Position numbers and translations under genes: made by a program. From assembly GCA_002751075.1 (NCBI GenBank), contig NAOQ01000015.1, positions 106,334 to 170,333 on the forward strand: DNA of 64,000 bases. The letters are read 5' to 3'. The stretch is from Ichthyophonus hoferi (taxonomy: Eukaryota > Opisthokonta > Ichthyosporea > Ichthyophonida > Ichthyophonidae). Under the pieces are notes generated by a model, which was given only the letters and a program-made list of their open reading frames with translations, ran no database searches and was not told the DNA's origin. Positions 38,577-64,000 of the stretch are shown in pieces (the first letter of the stretch is position 1; each line of letters starts with the position of its first letter).

Positions 38577-40711
38577 ATATTAATAAGTAATTATAGAGGA
38601 AAATTTGTTACATAATATACTTAAGAGGTAAAAATACACATATTTAGAAGTATTTGTTGAAATGCATATAGTAATTCAGTTGCATTGGTTAGACAGACAT
38701 AGATTTTGGGGCTAATTATTAGATCGATTGAGGTAAGATCGATCTAGAACTATGATGATCTTGCAGAATAAGTCTCGTTCATACTGGAAAGACTGATTTA
38801 AACGCTAGGGCTAAAATGGTTAGTCTCTAATGTATATCATTTGCATGTTAGAAAACATTAGCTATGTACACTGGGATTTAGAAAAACGAAAATATCTTCG
38901 GAAATATCTTTATTAGTAGATTTCTTTACGAAATATGTTTTAAATCTACGGAAGCAATGGTGAAGGTTTAACAGAGTGTGTACCTTTTTTATTAAGCCGT
39001 ACACATCCTAAACTCTGGTGGTCATATTGTTGTCTGAATTAATTTAGACGCAAACTTACATCATTTGAATTATTTTCTGCTCTTTGCTGAAAGCCTTATC
39101 TATGCCAGCAATGAAGGTACGTAATGCTTTGCACTATTTACTATATATATAATTTTAAACTTTAAAAGGTACGTAGCTACATCATGAATTAATTGACACA
39201 GTAAGACTGGTAATTTTACATTATGCCTATGTATAGGTAACGCACATACCAAAGTGTAGGAGTCGCCTATAATATTAAGAGAGAAACGTATTTTTTAGCT
39301 GTCCCGCAATAACATCCTTACATGCAATCTTCACACCTCCAAGTCCAAGCTTTTGACAATTTTTCAATCAATCGTTACCATCTTGGTAACTTCTTAAGCT
39401 GTGTCCAATATATATATATATTATACCTATTATAAACCCACTACAGACAAAATTATTCTTTTATTAATACATTTCAGACAATAGGCCTAAGGCTAGAAAT
39501 AATTTTTACAGACTAATGTCGACAGCTGTACAAACTTTTCAATATAAAAATATTCATACCTAACAGTATATAGCCTAGATTGTGCATTTCTATCCAAGCA
39601 ACTTGAACCGATTAAAAAAAAAGAAGGTATACTGCCTATGCAGCTCGTCTTATCTAAAAATATGCCAAATTGATCTAAGCATCAAAAGTATGCACCAAAT
39701 TTGATCACATTAAATAATAATTATGGATATTTATGATATAATCAGGCCTACTTCCTTGACTCATTCAATTGTGAAACAATTTGAATGTTCAAAATCTGGT
39801 TCAGATTTTAAACCTAATTTATGACAGGATACTTTGGGATCTTTCTGACCTTTTTATGTTATTTCATAAAAGCACAAACGTTTTTTTTTAAAAAAAGTAT
39901 TTATCAAATTATATATTATATATTGGGAAGATAGAATGGAATTGGTAATCGACTGCTAAATGCACTCTCTTTGGAATATAAAAATTGGGGACACGATCAG
40001 AGACATATTAACTTTGGATTTTGAGCTTTATGATAAATATTTAACATGGACCAAAAATAATACTCTGCCTTGTTATTACTTGATTGACATTTAAATATAA
40101 AATGAATCGGCCTGTACTAAAACGTTGTTAGAGTTTAATGCTTTTATAAGGACGGTTTAGTTAAAAAGATTTCTTACAGCAGTTTTTGTTGAAGATAGAT
40201 TCTCAATGAATTAAATGTAGCACAAGTTCTCGTAGGCATCGTATATTTAAAGCGACAAACTCTCCATTGAACACAATCGCCGCAGTAAGAGTTGACATCC
40301 TATTATTGACGAAAAACATGCACAGTTTATATCTTGAAATACAGCATTAACATTGTAGAATACAGTTATCATTAACCAATTGTAGTCCAATTTAAACGGC
40401 ATGCTACTAATCCTTAGACAGGATAAATTGGCATTGAAGTATTAGTAAAAATAGTATATTACGCCAGTCTAAATGCATTTGGCCATAAGCTTATATTGGT
40501 AGTAAAGATTAGACATAGCATAAACCTACTAGTTTTTTGTCGGCAATAAACAAAAAATGTTATAATTATAGAATAATATACTGTATATAATACTCCAACA
40601 GTAACGAGAGTAATTTCAATCTATCAATTCCATTTTAATAGTATAATTACACTATAGAAATGGCACAATAAGTCACAAACAAGATGCCAAAATGAATAAA
40701 ATAAAAAGGCA
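38577..40711. other. Intergenic region, nothing recognised
   Basis: Two kilobases of AT-rich DNA between the COQ4 start and the NUDT5 3' end. No ORF with family resemblance and no repeat is evident. Confidence 0.6.
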
Positions 40712-43700
40712 TTATTGTGGACACATGGACCATCCTAATGCTATTGTATATAGCTTAGCATCTATAAATAATCCCAATTCTCTGTAACGATGCAGTCTTT
40801 CCAGTAGTCCCTGCCTGGGTACGAGAAGTGGTTCTACGTTTTCTTGGTCGTCAAGACTGGAACAACACTCATTAGTTCGTACAAGACACTACATATATCA
40901 TTCCAATTCTTTTGATAGTGAAATAAACATAAAGTCCCAGTAAATCATGTTAACTCTATGTCATACCACCATGTATACAATACCTGCATGAATATTGAAA
41001 TAAAGGGTTTTATATATTTACATAACTAAACATAAAACATACTATGATTAATAGATTATTCAGCAATAAAGAACAGCACAGATAAGAAATATAAGACATA
41101 GAAAGCTTAACAAATACACAAATATTTAATGTATATACGTTGTAGAATGTGTTGTTTGCAGATAGAGTGATTGCAGACATAGATACAGAAATGTAAAGAA
41201 AAACACAGATGAAAATGTGATAGAGCTTACTTTAGGTTCAGAGCTCCGGCGTTTGCTGGATCATCACCATCTATTTCCATTTCCACCTAATGGGAAGGCA
41301 GTTTTTTCAGTCAATTTTATGCAGGATCTTAACCAGTAACGGTAAATGTAAAGAATCGAATACTCCACAATAAAGCATAAATTTCATAATGCTAATACTA
41401 TAAGTTCCTTAAAGCGACATAATATTGATAATCTTAAAATTATCTATATTTTTCTATCTCCAACGTCTAAATATTTTTGCTATTATCTAATGTTGATTTG
41501 ATGTCTTGACATTAAAGTCAGTGCCCATTCTACCATTACAATTTAAAACCCTTTAGTTAAGCTAGTAGTAATTACATATTCGAAGTTAAACTACAAATAA
41601 CCTTTATAGACTTATACTAGTAGAACATCCACATATTTACCATTTAACATCAATAACCACTTTGCCATACCGCCTCTCATAATAGTGTCAGAACTGTTTC
41701 AGTAAAGTGTAACAATGGTAGTAAAAATGTTTATTATTGTAGAGCAGAATTATAAAGCAGTGGGATATGCATAAAAGATAGGTGTAATTCTAAGTAAAAT
41801 CACAACCACCGTTCGTACCATAACTGTAGTCTCATTACTTTTCCATGGATCTACATGAAGTATTGGTGACGTTCTGACAGTTTTGCCTATAAACCCAGTC
41901 TCTTCCTTCAACTCTCGAATAGCAGTCTGGAGTAAGTGAAAAGGCAACGTAAACGATTTAGACTAAAATAAAATTGTATTATATAATATTTGGGTATCTA
42001 GATTTTCCTTTTAAAATATTAAAAAGAAATACAGTTTACCTGATTTTTTAAAAACAAAAAAAAATATCTGAAAACAATTTTAAGAAGGAATGACATATTG
42101 CGCATGGTTTTACTCAAATGCATTGGATAATAAGTTAGTAGTTTCACAGTTATTTACAAATATGGCTGGATAGCCCCTATAAAGTGGATGGAGCAGTTTA
42201 GGACTAAATAATTGAACAACTTAAAGAAGAAAAAGGAAAATCAGGAGATATATTAAAATTTTCATTTCAACAATGATCATATCAATAGAATGATCAGTAC
42301 GATGTATAACCCTCTTCCGTTTACTATACATGAAATAAGAATCAGCATACAATACTCTAACATGCAATACTTTAACGTACATGCAGGCAGTGCTTGCTTC
42401 CACTTACCTGCTCAACCGATTCACCTAGATCAACTAGACCCGCGGGAAATTCGATACAAACATTACCAACAGGTGGACGATGGTTGATGACTAGAACAAT
42501 ATAAGGAATATCAAGGGATACACTACGCACAACAGCTGAAGCGTAAGAATGTGTATTAGCTCAGAGTAAGTTATTAATATGCACAACATTTGAAATAATG
42601 AGAAAATAGTATAGTAATAGATATAGATAATAATAGAAGCATTAGGAGCTATTAAAAATAACAAAGCTAATGCCTCAGCCGGTAATGGCCACTATTATAT
42701 AGACGAATAATCAATAATGTATGAAGTGGTAGCAGTGGTAGCAAAATGTACTTAAGCTGATTAAAACATAAGTTAATTAATTTTTTGTGCTAATTTCCCA
42801 CCCTATATGGAAGTACTACTAACTCCTTATCAAATAATTCCCAAATATAGCTAGCACGGAGTCTTGGTTTCATTTCATTTTGTATATGCGAAAGGTCGTA
42901 ACCAATAAATGAATAGGAATCTATTTTTAACATGAAATATCAATACTAATCATTAAAAGTACAGGAAGAATGAAGAAATTATAAAGAAAGAAAAAGGAGG
43001 GGTAAAAATAGAGGATAATTAGAGATAAATGTGAGTCTATATGACATAAATAAGGGTTAGATATGTATTCTTATGCATTTTGAGCAAACGAATAAAGGTG
43101 TACAAGTCTAAGAATAGGTAGACTTCTTGAGTGCAGTACAGGTTTTTAATAAAATAATTTTTCAACAATAAGTCCATGTAAACAAATAGAATCAGAGAAA
43201 TAATGCATGACATTGGCCCAACGAGTAGTTAGGAGGACGGGGGAAAAAGAAGAACGGAAAAAAAAAGATGTTCTCAAGGGCAGATAGTTACGGGAAGTGA
43301 GTGGTAGAGATTAATAAAGTAAATAAATAAACTACAGCAACACAAAAATATTCAAACAGATACATTAATATGAAACATGTACCTAGTCACTCACCAAGAA
43401 TATCTACCCCATCTACGGCGCTATTACGTGTTGTTCGCTCAACCAATTCCCAATTGTGTGGTTTTCCCGTTTTTTTATCAAGCCCATAGTTGACAACACC
43501 ATACTTTAACCACTGCCCTACAGATTTCCACTCGTATGTATTCTGATGACGTAAATAAACAGAGGTTAAATAATAAAACGTCATGTGTGCAAGGCGCGTG
43601 AGAAACTTAAGTATATGCAAAAAATAAAATTGCTTAATGTTCAATAAAAACTTGCTGTCACAATATAGAACAACTTTGAAATAACAGCAATAAAGTCAAA

Positions 43701-44277
43701 AATATCTAGTTTCGTCTCGGGAGACAAATAAATGCTTCCTTTACTTTTCTACTACCTCAAAATGGCTTAGTTGCTATTAGGCTTTTCTATGTGCATAGCC
43801 AACTATTTATTATCCGAATTTTGCCGGGTGAAATACTACTTAGCAATGCATTTTTATTTATTTTTTCACTATCTCACAATTTTATACTGTATCTTGAGAT
43901 TCAAACTATATACGTGACAAAAAGAAAATCAAAAAATAATTTAGAGAGAAGAGAGAAATAGAAACAAAGAAAAAACAACCACAAGTAAGAGAAAATGAGA
44001 GAGGGATAATGGCGTATATAGCAGCAGAATAAGAGAGGTAAAATTGGACATGAAAAAAGATAAAGAGATACCATATAAATATCAAATGGCATATAGCTAT
44101 ATGTACCTACAGATAGGAAGTGCATAGATAGTAAAGATATATTTATTTTATGAAATGCAAATAACCAACCTAAGCATGTTTCACCTGGTTCAATGAAGAA
44201 AACTTCTTAATTACTTGCTGCACCCGGTTGTCCGGGTCAGTTAAAAGGGTGGTTATAGTTAAACCTGGCTTATCCAT
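40712..44277 (-). CDS. NUDT5: NUDT5-like ADP-sugar pyrophosphatase (Nudix hydrolase)
   Basis: Six exons: 44277-44185, 43542-43395, 42535-42408, 41926-41819, 41286-41231, 40856-40712; they join in frame to 225 aa (human NUDT5 is 219). Nudix enzymes of this group hydrolyse ADP-ribose and other ADP-sugars to AMP and sugar phosphate. Seen: WELVERTTR, NHRPPVGNVCIEFPAGLVD and a perfect Nudix box spanning residues 113-135 (GLVDLGES, then RELKEETGF; Gly113, Glu119, Arg127, Glu128, Glu131, Glu132). The intron falls inside the Nudix box. IDGDDPANAG matches the INGDDAEN region, and the C-terminus has LLERLHRY and YTIALGWSM. The donor ATG|GTACGA at 41819 keeps the spacing of human NUDT5. The gene is divergent from ALAD. 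Confidence 0.93.
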
Positions 44278-44825
44278 GTCTTATATTTTTATATTTATTT
44301 GGTAGTATAAGCTGCAGATTTTATTTTTTGTCAATTATATTCGTGTTGTTCAAGGATTCACACTGAGTGCAACCAGTTCATACCTGGATCGGAGCTGTAA
44401 TTGTATTGCCATTACCGGTGAATATTAACGAAAAATTTAAGCAATAGCAGAAAATACCAGAAATATGGGATTGGGGGTGGTGGGGAGAGCTTAGTTGCTG
44501 GCAAATTAGTCAAAACAAGAATACTTAGTTAGTCCACTATTAATGTTAATCACAATTAATTTGTCCAAGAAGTATTTAATTTCATTAACAAAATATCCTT
44601 CAGATACTAGCATACAGCCCTAGTATACTTTTAATTCGATAGTACTACATATAGTTACTACATATGGTAATTATTAAAAGATCTTAGTGGTTTGTGACTA
44701 GTGGTTCAACATATCAGGTGAGAGCATAAAATTTTATGAAAAATATAAATAAATAAACATAATAAAGCAAGCAATTATCTATCTATACCATCGTGTTGTT
44801 ATCGTATTCCGTGAAAACTGTAAAT
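44278..44825. promoter_or_regulatory. Shared 5' region between divergent NUDT5 and ALAD genes
   Basis: 548 bp separate the two start codons on opposite strands, so this stretch must hold both 5' UTRs and core promoters and may act as a bidirectional promoter. No TATA box or initiator can be assigned with confidence. A G-rich patch lies around 44469-44486. Confidence 0.5.
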
Positions 44826-50204
<5,379 letters not shown>

Positions 50205-52273
50205 TCAATGTACATTATGGTAATAGCCTATAACTTCATTCATCGAGTGACTCCGGTTCGTATATAGATATAGAACCACACGAATGCATATGTAATTGTA
50301 CTTTAATTTGCGATCTTTTTTTTTTTCATTTTTACATTTATAATCACATTTGCTCTGACTGGAATTTTCATGAGGTGTATTTTTTTCTTCTTTTTCTTTA
50401 GTAAGTTTCGTACTATTTGTTACTCATTTACAAGCGAATACAAGACACATTTATAATCGGAAAGACTATGACTGTCATACATTCTTCAGTAAAAGTATAA
50501 TGATTTCTGAATAAAGGCTATGTAAAACAATGAATTATTTTTGGTTTATGATGTTAGAGAAAAAAATAACGTAGTATGGGTTTGATGAAGACGTTGGTAG
50601 CTTTTAGAAAGTACTTTTATCTCTATTTAATAGGGCATGTCATGTCTTGGACCCATGTATGCATAATTATCCGTACAAGGAAAGGCCACCATCCCCCAGT
50701 TCTATTTTTTAAACTTTACATATTCAATATTTTATTTAATTAACCACCTCTTTTATTCCTATTTTGAAGGTATTAAATCTGGATTACACGTCTATGGTAT
50801 AATAGCAACGTAATTTCAGCCTGATTATGCCTTTTATTAATACAGTTATATTCATGTGTACACTGCACTATTTACATAATTTTCTATTCATGATTGGTAA
50901 CTGGATCCTCAGATAAACATACTGGTAGATAACTAGCAAGGTAACATATTTAAAAGTAATTAGAAAACACATACCTTCACTGGCTGTAATATATGAGTGT
51001 ATAATAATTTGTAAACAGAAACTATAAACTATGTACTGCCATGCTCAAAACAATGTAATTGTCATGATAGTTCACAAAAGAAAGGAAAAAAGAGGGTAGA
51101 TAAATGAAAACAATAGAAATGTTAGTATGTCATTTCTTCTACGAGTTAAGATAGGAAGCAGTCTCTCATCATGAGACTATGACTGCTTTTCTTGATATGT
51201 TTTATACGGAGTATTAAGAATTGGACTCCCCGACAGATCAGTAGAGTAGAGAAGTCTCAGCACCTTTATAGTCCGATACATTGCAAGTAAAATCTGTAGT
51301 GTTCGTTATGATACCCGATATATTGGATTGAAATGCAATATCAGTTGCATTAATGCTAAATGAATTGGTTGTTTTTGCCGTGTTGACGAGAGTGGATACT
51401 TAATTGGCTGAATAATAATGGCTACCACGGTAGTCCAAGACCTAGGCCAAGTTTCGGTAAGCACTTCTAAAGTCATATGTATACATAGCGGAGTTTGGCG
51501 CCTTGGTAATGTGTATTGTGAATTACTCTCCTTGGTTAGGCTTACACGGTACTCAACGCATATGAAAGCGTAAAGATGCATGAAGCTTGCATATAAAACC
51601 AGACCATTAGCCACATCACGAGTAGTTCTAGTATTCAACCCCGAAGTGCTTTCACCATTCCAAGGACCTATTATACTTGTCTAGTCTCGTAACCACCAGC
51701 CTACATCAGTTGCATTCCCTTATTGCTCCAAAATCCTCTTTTTCATTGAAAAAAATATCAACTGAAAATAATTACATCCCAATATAGTATCCTGCTAGAA
51801 ATTAAACCAATGTTCACAGGATAGCATTGTCGCCCACTATTGATCTCTCATCCATTGCATTGTTAAACAATATTCGGCCTGGCAGGTAGGGCTCTGTCTT
51901 TAACTCTCAGACTTGTAGCGGCCAAGTTGAAAGATCCGGGACACTGTTTAAATTTCATGTTAGATGGCGATTGGTGGATAAGGAGTGGTGTCGGCTATAA
52001 AGCGAAAAATACAAAATAAAAAAAACTTAAAAATAAAATAAACTAAAAACTAATAAAAGAAAGAGAGGTAAAAATTGAATAATAATAATAATGACAATTA
52101 TAATAATAAAATCAAGTGAAAAAAATTATAGTTAGTGTTGGCCAATAAAATGATACAGGGCATGACCAAGACATGATAATAAACGAATTATCTGTGACTG
52201 GAAAGGACGAGAATAAGAGATGCATTGGTAGATGCGATGAGTTATAACATCTTAGGAACATTTGGTGACTAGC
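50205..52273. other. Intergenic region between convergent ALAD and AIRIM genes
   Basis: Holds both 3' UTRs. An AATAAA at 50510-50515, 306 bases past the ALAD stop, is a possible poly(A) signal. The 110-codon minus-strand ORF at 51306-51638 has no recognisable family features and is not called. Confidence 0.6.
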
Positions 52274-54690
52274 CTACCCACCTATCGCCCTATTGATCGC
52301 AGTCTCAGCCGAGAAAGTAGCCACATGTGATGTCAAAATAACAGGGTCATATGTGTGTTGCAGCAGCAATATACTGCTCTTTGTCTCGTATTCCTGACTA
52401 TACATCGCCGCCAATTGATCCATCCATTCCAAGTAAGTAGATACAGACACGTTACTTGCACTGGACTGGCATACATCCGTTATAGTGTAGTCTGTGGTTG
52501 TTATGAGCACAGGCTGTTAATTACTAAGTATGTATACAAACGAATTGATGAGCGTGCTCTCTTGGTCTATGCTTATATATTGTTCACTTGAAGAATACAT
52601 TGTCACATTTTGCTACCTTAAACCTCAAACTTAGCCTTGCTTTTTTGGTTTAGTGTTCAGTTCACCTTCTGTGATTGTATATAATTATATTATGTTCCTT
52701 TATATTAGTCGGCCACAATGAAAGTGTTTCCTATATACTTACATTTTATGGAAGCTGTTATGTTCTTCTTTCCTTCATCTATCCAATTTTAAATTTAACG
52801 TTATTTTCTCCTTAAACTAATTACAAACTATAATAAACATCAGTCTATTGTCAAGGGATGTACCTGATTTTACCTGTTTTTAAAGGTGGAAAGATTTGTG
52901 CCACTGTAACATATCATATGTTGTTGAACATGAATTAGTTGGAAATAAAGACTGAGGGCTTTGTGCATGAGATTCAAAAAGTACCTACAAAATATTCAAA
53001 TAATTCCCTTATAAATGGTTAAGTAACTGGCATATACCAGTAAAACGCCATCTGAACATCATATCAAGGTCTCTTACACATAGATAAACGTACCAAGATA
53101 TGAAACACGTATGGATACAATTAATAAATTGAAAGAGAGAGGATAGAGTATTAATAAACCAATAGAATACCTTTTTGACTATAAATATCGAAAGCTTCAT
53201 CTCGTAACCTTTGCATTTGTAAAGCTATTTGCAGAAAATTGGGACTGGGGAGGAGGGTTATAAAGAAATAATTATTAGTCAATAATATACATATACCCTG
53301 GGTACGTGTCGTCCATCATCAACATGAACTACGTTCAATGTGTGTTTATCAGGTGGTATTAATTTACCTAATAACTATATCTCCCCCTGGGTCATCTCAC
53401 CTTTTACCTCTGATAATTCTTTGTGATAGACCTGTCTCTCTCAACTTCAGCCTAAAAACATAAACCAATTTAAAGGGATCTATATTTAAATACTATGTTA
53501 TTGCATGATAAAAATTGCGATGATTAGAATAAGACAAAGCAACCGAACAGAATTGTTGGAATAACACACACACATATATATCATACCATAATTATAACAT
53601 TTTTTGTTGATAGTCAGAAAAATATTCATAGATTTATATCAAGGGTAGGTTTTAATACATAGATAATCTAGCCCCTCCTAAGATAGATAGCATACATTTC
53701 ATCACAGCATATTTATGTAGTAATGGAATATTTTCAAGGAAACATGCACTACCTAGATAGAAAAGAAATAAAGGGATCCAAAAGGAAAAAAATAAAAATA
53801 AAAATGGTAAACAAGTTTTGATATTGGTATTGACTAGAGGAAAGATATATGTTGATAGATACCGCACATCTCTTTCCTTCTGTCTAGTTCCATAAGCCGT
53901 CATATCCCTTTCTTACATTTTCTATAACTCTGGAGCAAAATTTGCAGAAATTACACGGGTTTAAGTATACATCATACCAGGTCCGGTCCTACCTCATCAT
54001 AATTGATCTATCGCTATTCCTATTTAATCGCATATCCCTTTCACTATTATCATATGTACCCATTACTATTTACTCTCTCTACCTCATTCATTATATACTT
54101 TGCTTGTTCAAGCCATCATTATCCGTCCCTCATTAGTTTCTGATAGCCAAGTAAACCTAAGCGTATATATACTGTTAATATATAGAAAGAATAAAAATTA
54201 CAGTTAGATATTTGATAATAATAAATCATATTGTGTATGAAAAAGATATAGAATGAAAGAGCTGTTTTGTAAGTGAAAAGAAAAACGTTCATTAACGAAG
54301 TGCACCGTTGAGTAGTGAGAGAGTATATACTCTTTCTTCTAGTCAATTTACAAATCACGAAAACAAGTACAATCATATTTGTATTGTGTTGAAACACACA
54401 AATACTTACAGCTCTAATAATAAAGTACGACTATATTTCTCTAGTTGTTGGATCTGTCCAACCACCAGTAATTCGGATAGGGACTCTATGTCACTTAAAA
54501 CACCCCAAGTTGCTTTCCCATTTTTCCCGGTTGGCCCAGCTTCCTTAATCATTGAAAGTTGCTCTGCTCCAGTCTGTAAGCTGGAAAACACTGCTTTACA
54601 CTTTTTTTGTGTAGCCACCCACAAGAGATCTTGGGCATAGGCCAAGTCTAAGAGCTTGTGTAAACGGGGTACGAGTGTATTTTTCTCCAT
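52274..54690 (-). CDS. AIRIM: AIRIM (C1orf109) homologue, ribosome maturation factor
   Basis: Three exons, 54690-54410, 53244-53171 and 52491-52274, join in frame to 190 aa (human AIRIM/C1orf109 is 203). In animals AIRIM works with CINP, SPATA5 and SPATA5L1 (AFG2A/B) in releasing RSL24D1 from late pre-60S ribosomal particles. Seen: LLWVATQKKC then FSSLQTGAEQLSMI, aligning with GLWQSALRDC and LLSSLSNLAEQLQA of human; a central LVVGQIQQLEKY; EAFDIYSQ aligning with ERVFQIYEQ; and VSTYLEWMDQLAAMY aligning with VADMLEWLQDIERHY. The protein is largely helical. The human C-terminal tail is not matched: the frame stops at TAG 52274, though a further exon after a donor near 52280 cannot be excluded. 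Identification is by remembered sequence similarity. The gene is divergent from TBCD. Confidence 0.8.
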
Positions 54691-54785
54691 GTTTCTCAGT
54701 TAAGGTGATGAAACGGGCTTCAAGATTTGGATACTTAGCCTACACTCGTTAAAATTTCCAATTAGTTTAATAAGTGACTTTTATG
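54631..54785. repeat. Left copy of the sequence flanking assembly gap 2
   Basis: 155 bases that include the start of AIRIM exon 1 and its upstream flank, repeated at 54918-55074. The two copies differ by at least two single-base insertions. Confidence 0.92.
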
Positions 54786-54907
54786 NNNNNNNNNNNNNNN
54801 NNNNNNNNNNNNNNNNNNNNNNNNNNNNNNNNNNNNNNNNNNNNNNNNNNNNNNNNNNNNNNNNNNNNNNNNNNNNNNNNNNNNNNNNNNNNNNNNNNNN
54901 NNNNNNN
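54786..54907. other. Assembly gap (122 N)
   Basis: Run of undetermined bases inside the AIRIM/TBCD divergent promoter region, with duplicated flanks. Confidence 0.99.
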
Positions 54908-54917
54908 AGTAGATACT

Positions 54918-55074
54918 TTGGGACATAGGCCAAGTCTAAGAGCTTGTGTCAAACGGGGTACGAGTGTATTTTTCTCCATGTTTCTCAGTTAAGGTGATGA
55001 AACGGGCTTCAAGATTTGGATACTTAGCCTACACTCGTTAAAATTTCCAATTAGTTTAATAAGTGACTTTTATG
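54918..55074 (-). pseudogene. Second, partial copy of the AIRIM 5' end (likely assembly duplicate)
   Basis: Repeats 54631-54785 almost exactly, including an AIRIM start codon at 54979 and the first ten codons (MEKNTLVPRL). One extra base then shifts the frame, so only the 54631 copy continues into the intact AIRIM exon. With a gap between the copies, the simplest reading is an unmerged contig end (other haplotype or read error), not a real gene copy. Confidence 0.8.
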
Positions 55075-55470
55075 AAACTGGTTCATAGCTATGGCTCCTA
55101 TTATCCTCAATTACAAATTTATATATTTACTTATTATTTGTAAGTGTCGTGGTAAACATACATACATAATAAATGTAAACACAACGATCCGGGGACCTCA
55201 AAAGAAATCCGTCCCAAAGACATGACGTAACGCCGTGAATATGAATAAATGTTTAATGACGTCTTATTTTTGATGAAATACATTCTACCACTAGCATTTA
55301 CCCAGACCTTCAGCTATATAAACAATACTAGTATTTCAATCTTCAGCCCGAGCTCTAACCCGAGCTCTTACCTTTGTAGTTTCGCCTTCGTTGTTTGCGT
55401 ATTTTCTGTATAGATCGGATATATATATTTGTAGACATCTATCTGTAGTTTCACTGGATAGAAGGAGACC
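55075..55470. promoter_or_regulatory. Probable TBCD promoter / AIRIM-TBCD shared 5' region
   Basis: Upstream of the TBCD ATG at 55471 are two bZIP/CRE-like sites, TGACGTAA at 55223-55230 and TGACGTC at 55257-55263, and a TATATAAA at 55315-55322, about 150 bases before the ATG. A 12-base duplication containing CGAGCTCT lies downstream of the TATA-like motif, around 55347-55370. The real AIRIM-to-TBCD distance is probably shorter than drawn because of the false gap. Motif function is inferred from sequence only. Confidence 0.45.
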
Positions 55471-63679
<8,209 letters not shown>

Positions 63680-64000
63680 GTAGGCTGTATATCTATATTT
63701 TTAGATTTATATATACATATCTGTAATTGTGTGTGGTGAATTTATGCTTGTACTTACATATAGATGTTACATGCAATACGTACTCGGCCAAAATATATAA
63801 ATATATGCTATGTTTGTATGACAGAGTATTTGAATTTAATTGCCTCAATTAAGAAAAAAAAGCCCTTCAATAGCATCTTATTTGAGGCTTTATAATCAAT
63901 AACCAGGGAGATGTAGATTAAGTCCTGATTAGTGTGATTAGATAAATCAATAGAATATCGTACCTAAATATCATCTGTTTTAAAATAGTGCACCAGTTTC

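Noticed and set aside
22494-44277. Four same-strand genes as a polycistronic unit
   Set aside because: They are 1.7-2.3 kb apart, have many introns each and unrelated functions. Shared direction alone is not evidence of co-transcription.
51306-51638. 110-codon minus-strand ORF between ALAD and AIRIM
   Set aside because: No domain, no splice context and no resemblance to a known protein; length is within chance for the region.
54767-54979. ORF starting MEKNTLVPRL read as a second AIRIM gene
   Set aside because: It runs into the N-run and is a copy of the AIRIM start caused by duplicated gap flanks.

Overview
This is a stretch of nuclear DNA from an intron-rich, AT-rich eukaryote. Nearly all coding sequence is split by GT-AG introns of about 60 to 1,200 bases, and intergenic DNA is long and AT-rich. 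Several genes point to Holozoa (animals and their unicellular relatives): a BTG/Tob antiproliferative gene, an animal/fungal-type zinc ALA dehydratase (three zinc cysteines, no plastid-type aspartate site), an AIRIM (C1orf109) homologue, and USP16/45, COQ4, NUDT5, RWDD1, a Cdc1/PGAP5 phosphoesterase and TBCD, all close to animal proteins. A unicellular holozoan or early-branching animal fits best. This is an inference, and no species can be named.

Layout, left to right. 544-4933 (+): 3' part of a USP16/45 deubiquitinase. 4934-9628: no gene; it holds a four-copy 123-bp tandem repeat. 9629-10498 (+): an unspliced ORF whose product resembles three degenerate AP2-type DNA-binding domains. 10499-20699: about 10 kb without a recognisable gene, including an assembly gap and a hairpin. 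20700-21176 (+): single-exon BTG/Tob gene. 22494-44277: four consecutive minus-strand genes, RWDD1/GIR2, Cdc1/PGAP5-like phosphoesterase, COQ4 and NUDT5-like ADP-sugar hydrolase. 44826-50204 (+): ALAD, divergent from NUDT5 across 548 bp. 52274-54690 (-): AIRIM homologue. 55471-window end (+): first 11 exons of TBCD, divergent from AIRIM across about 780 bp that contain a second assembly gap.

The genes are mostly unlinked housekeeping functions: ubiquitin editing, translation and ribosome maturation, GPI-anchor or ER phosphoesterase, coenzyme Q, nucleotide-sugar clean-up, haem synthesis and tubulin folding. There is no operon and no clear shared pathway. The two oddities in gene content are the AP2-like protein and a GNHD-to-GDDD change in the phosphoesterase catalytic motif. 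Both N-gaps are flanked by near-identical 155-160 bp sequences, which suggests contig ends that should have been overlapped. Exon boundaries were read by eye from splice signals, reading-frame phase and remembered family sequences. Single boundaries, especially weak donors, may be off.
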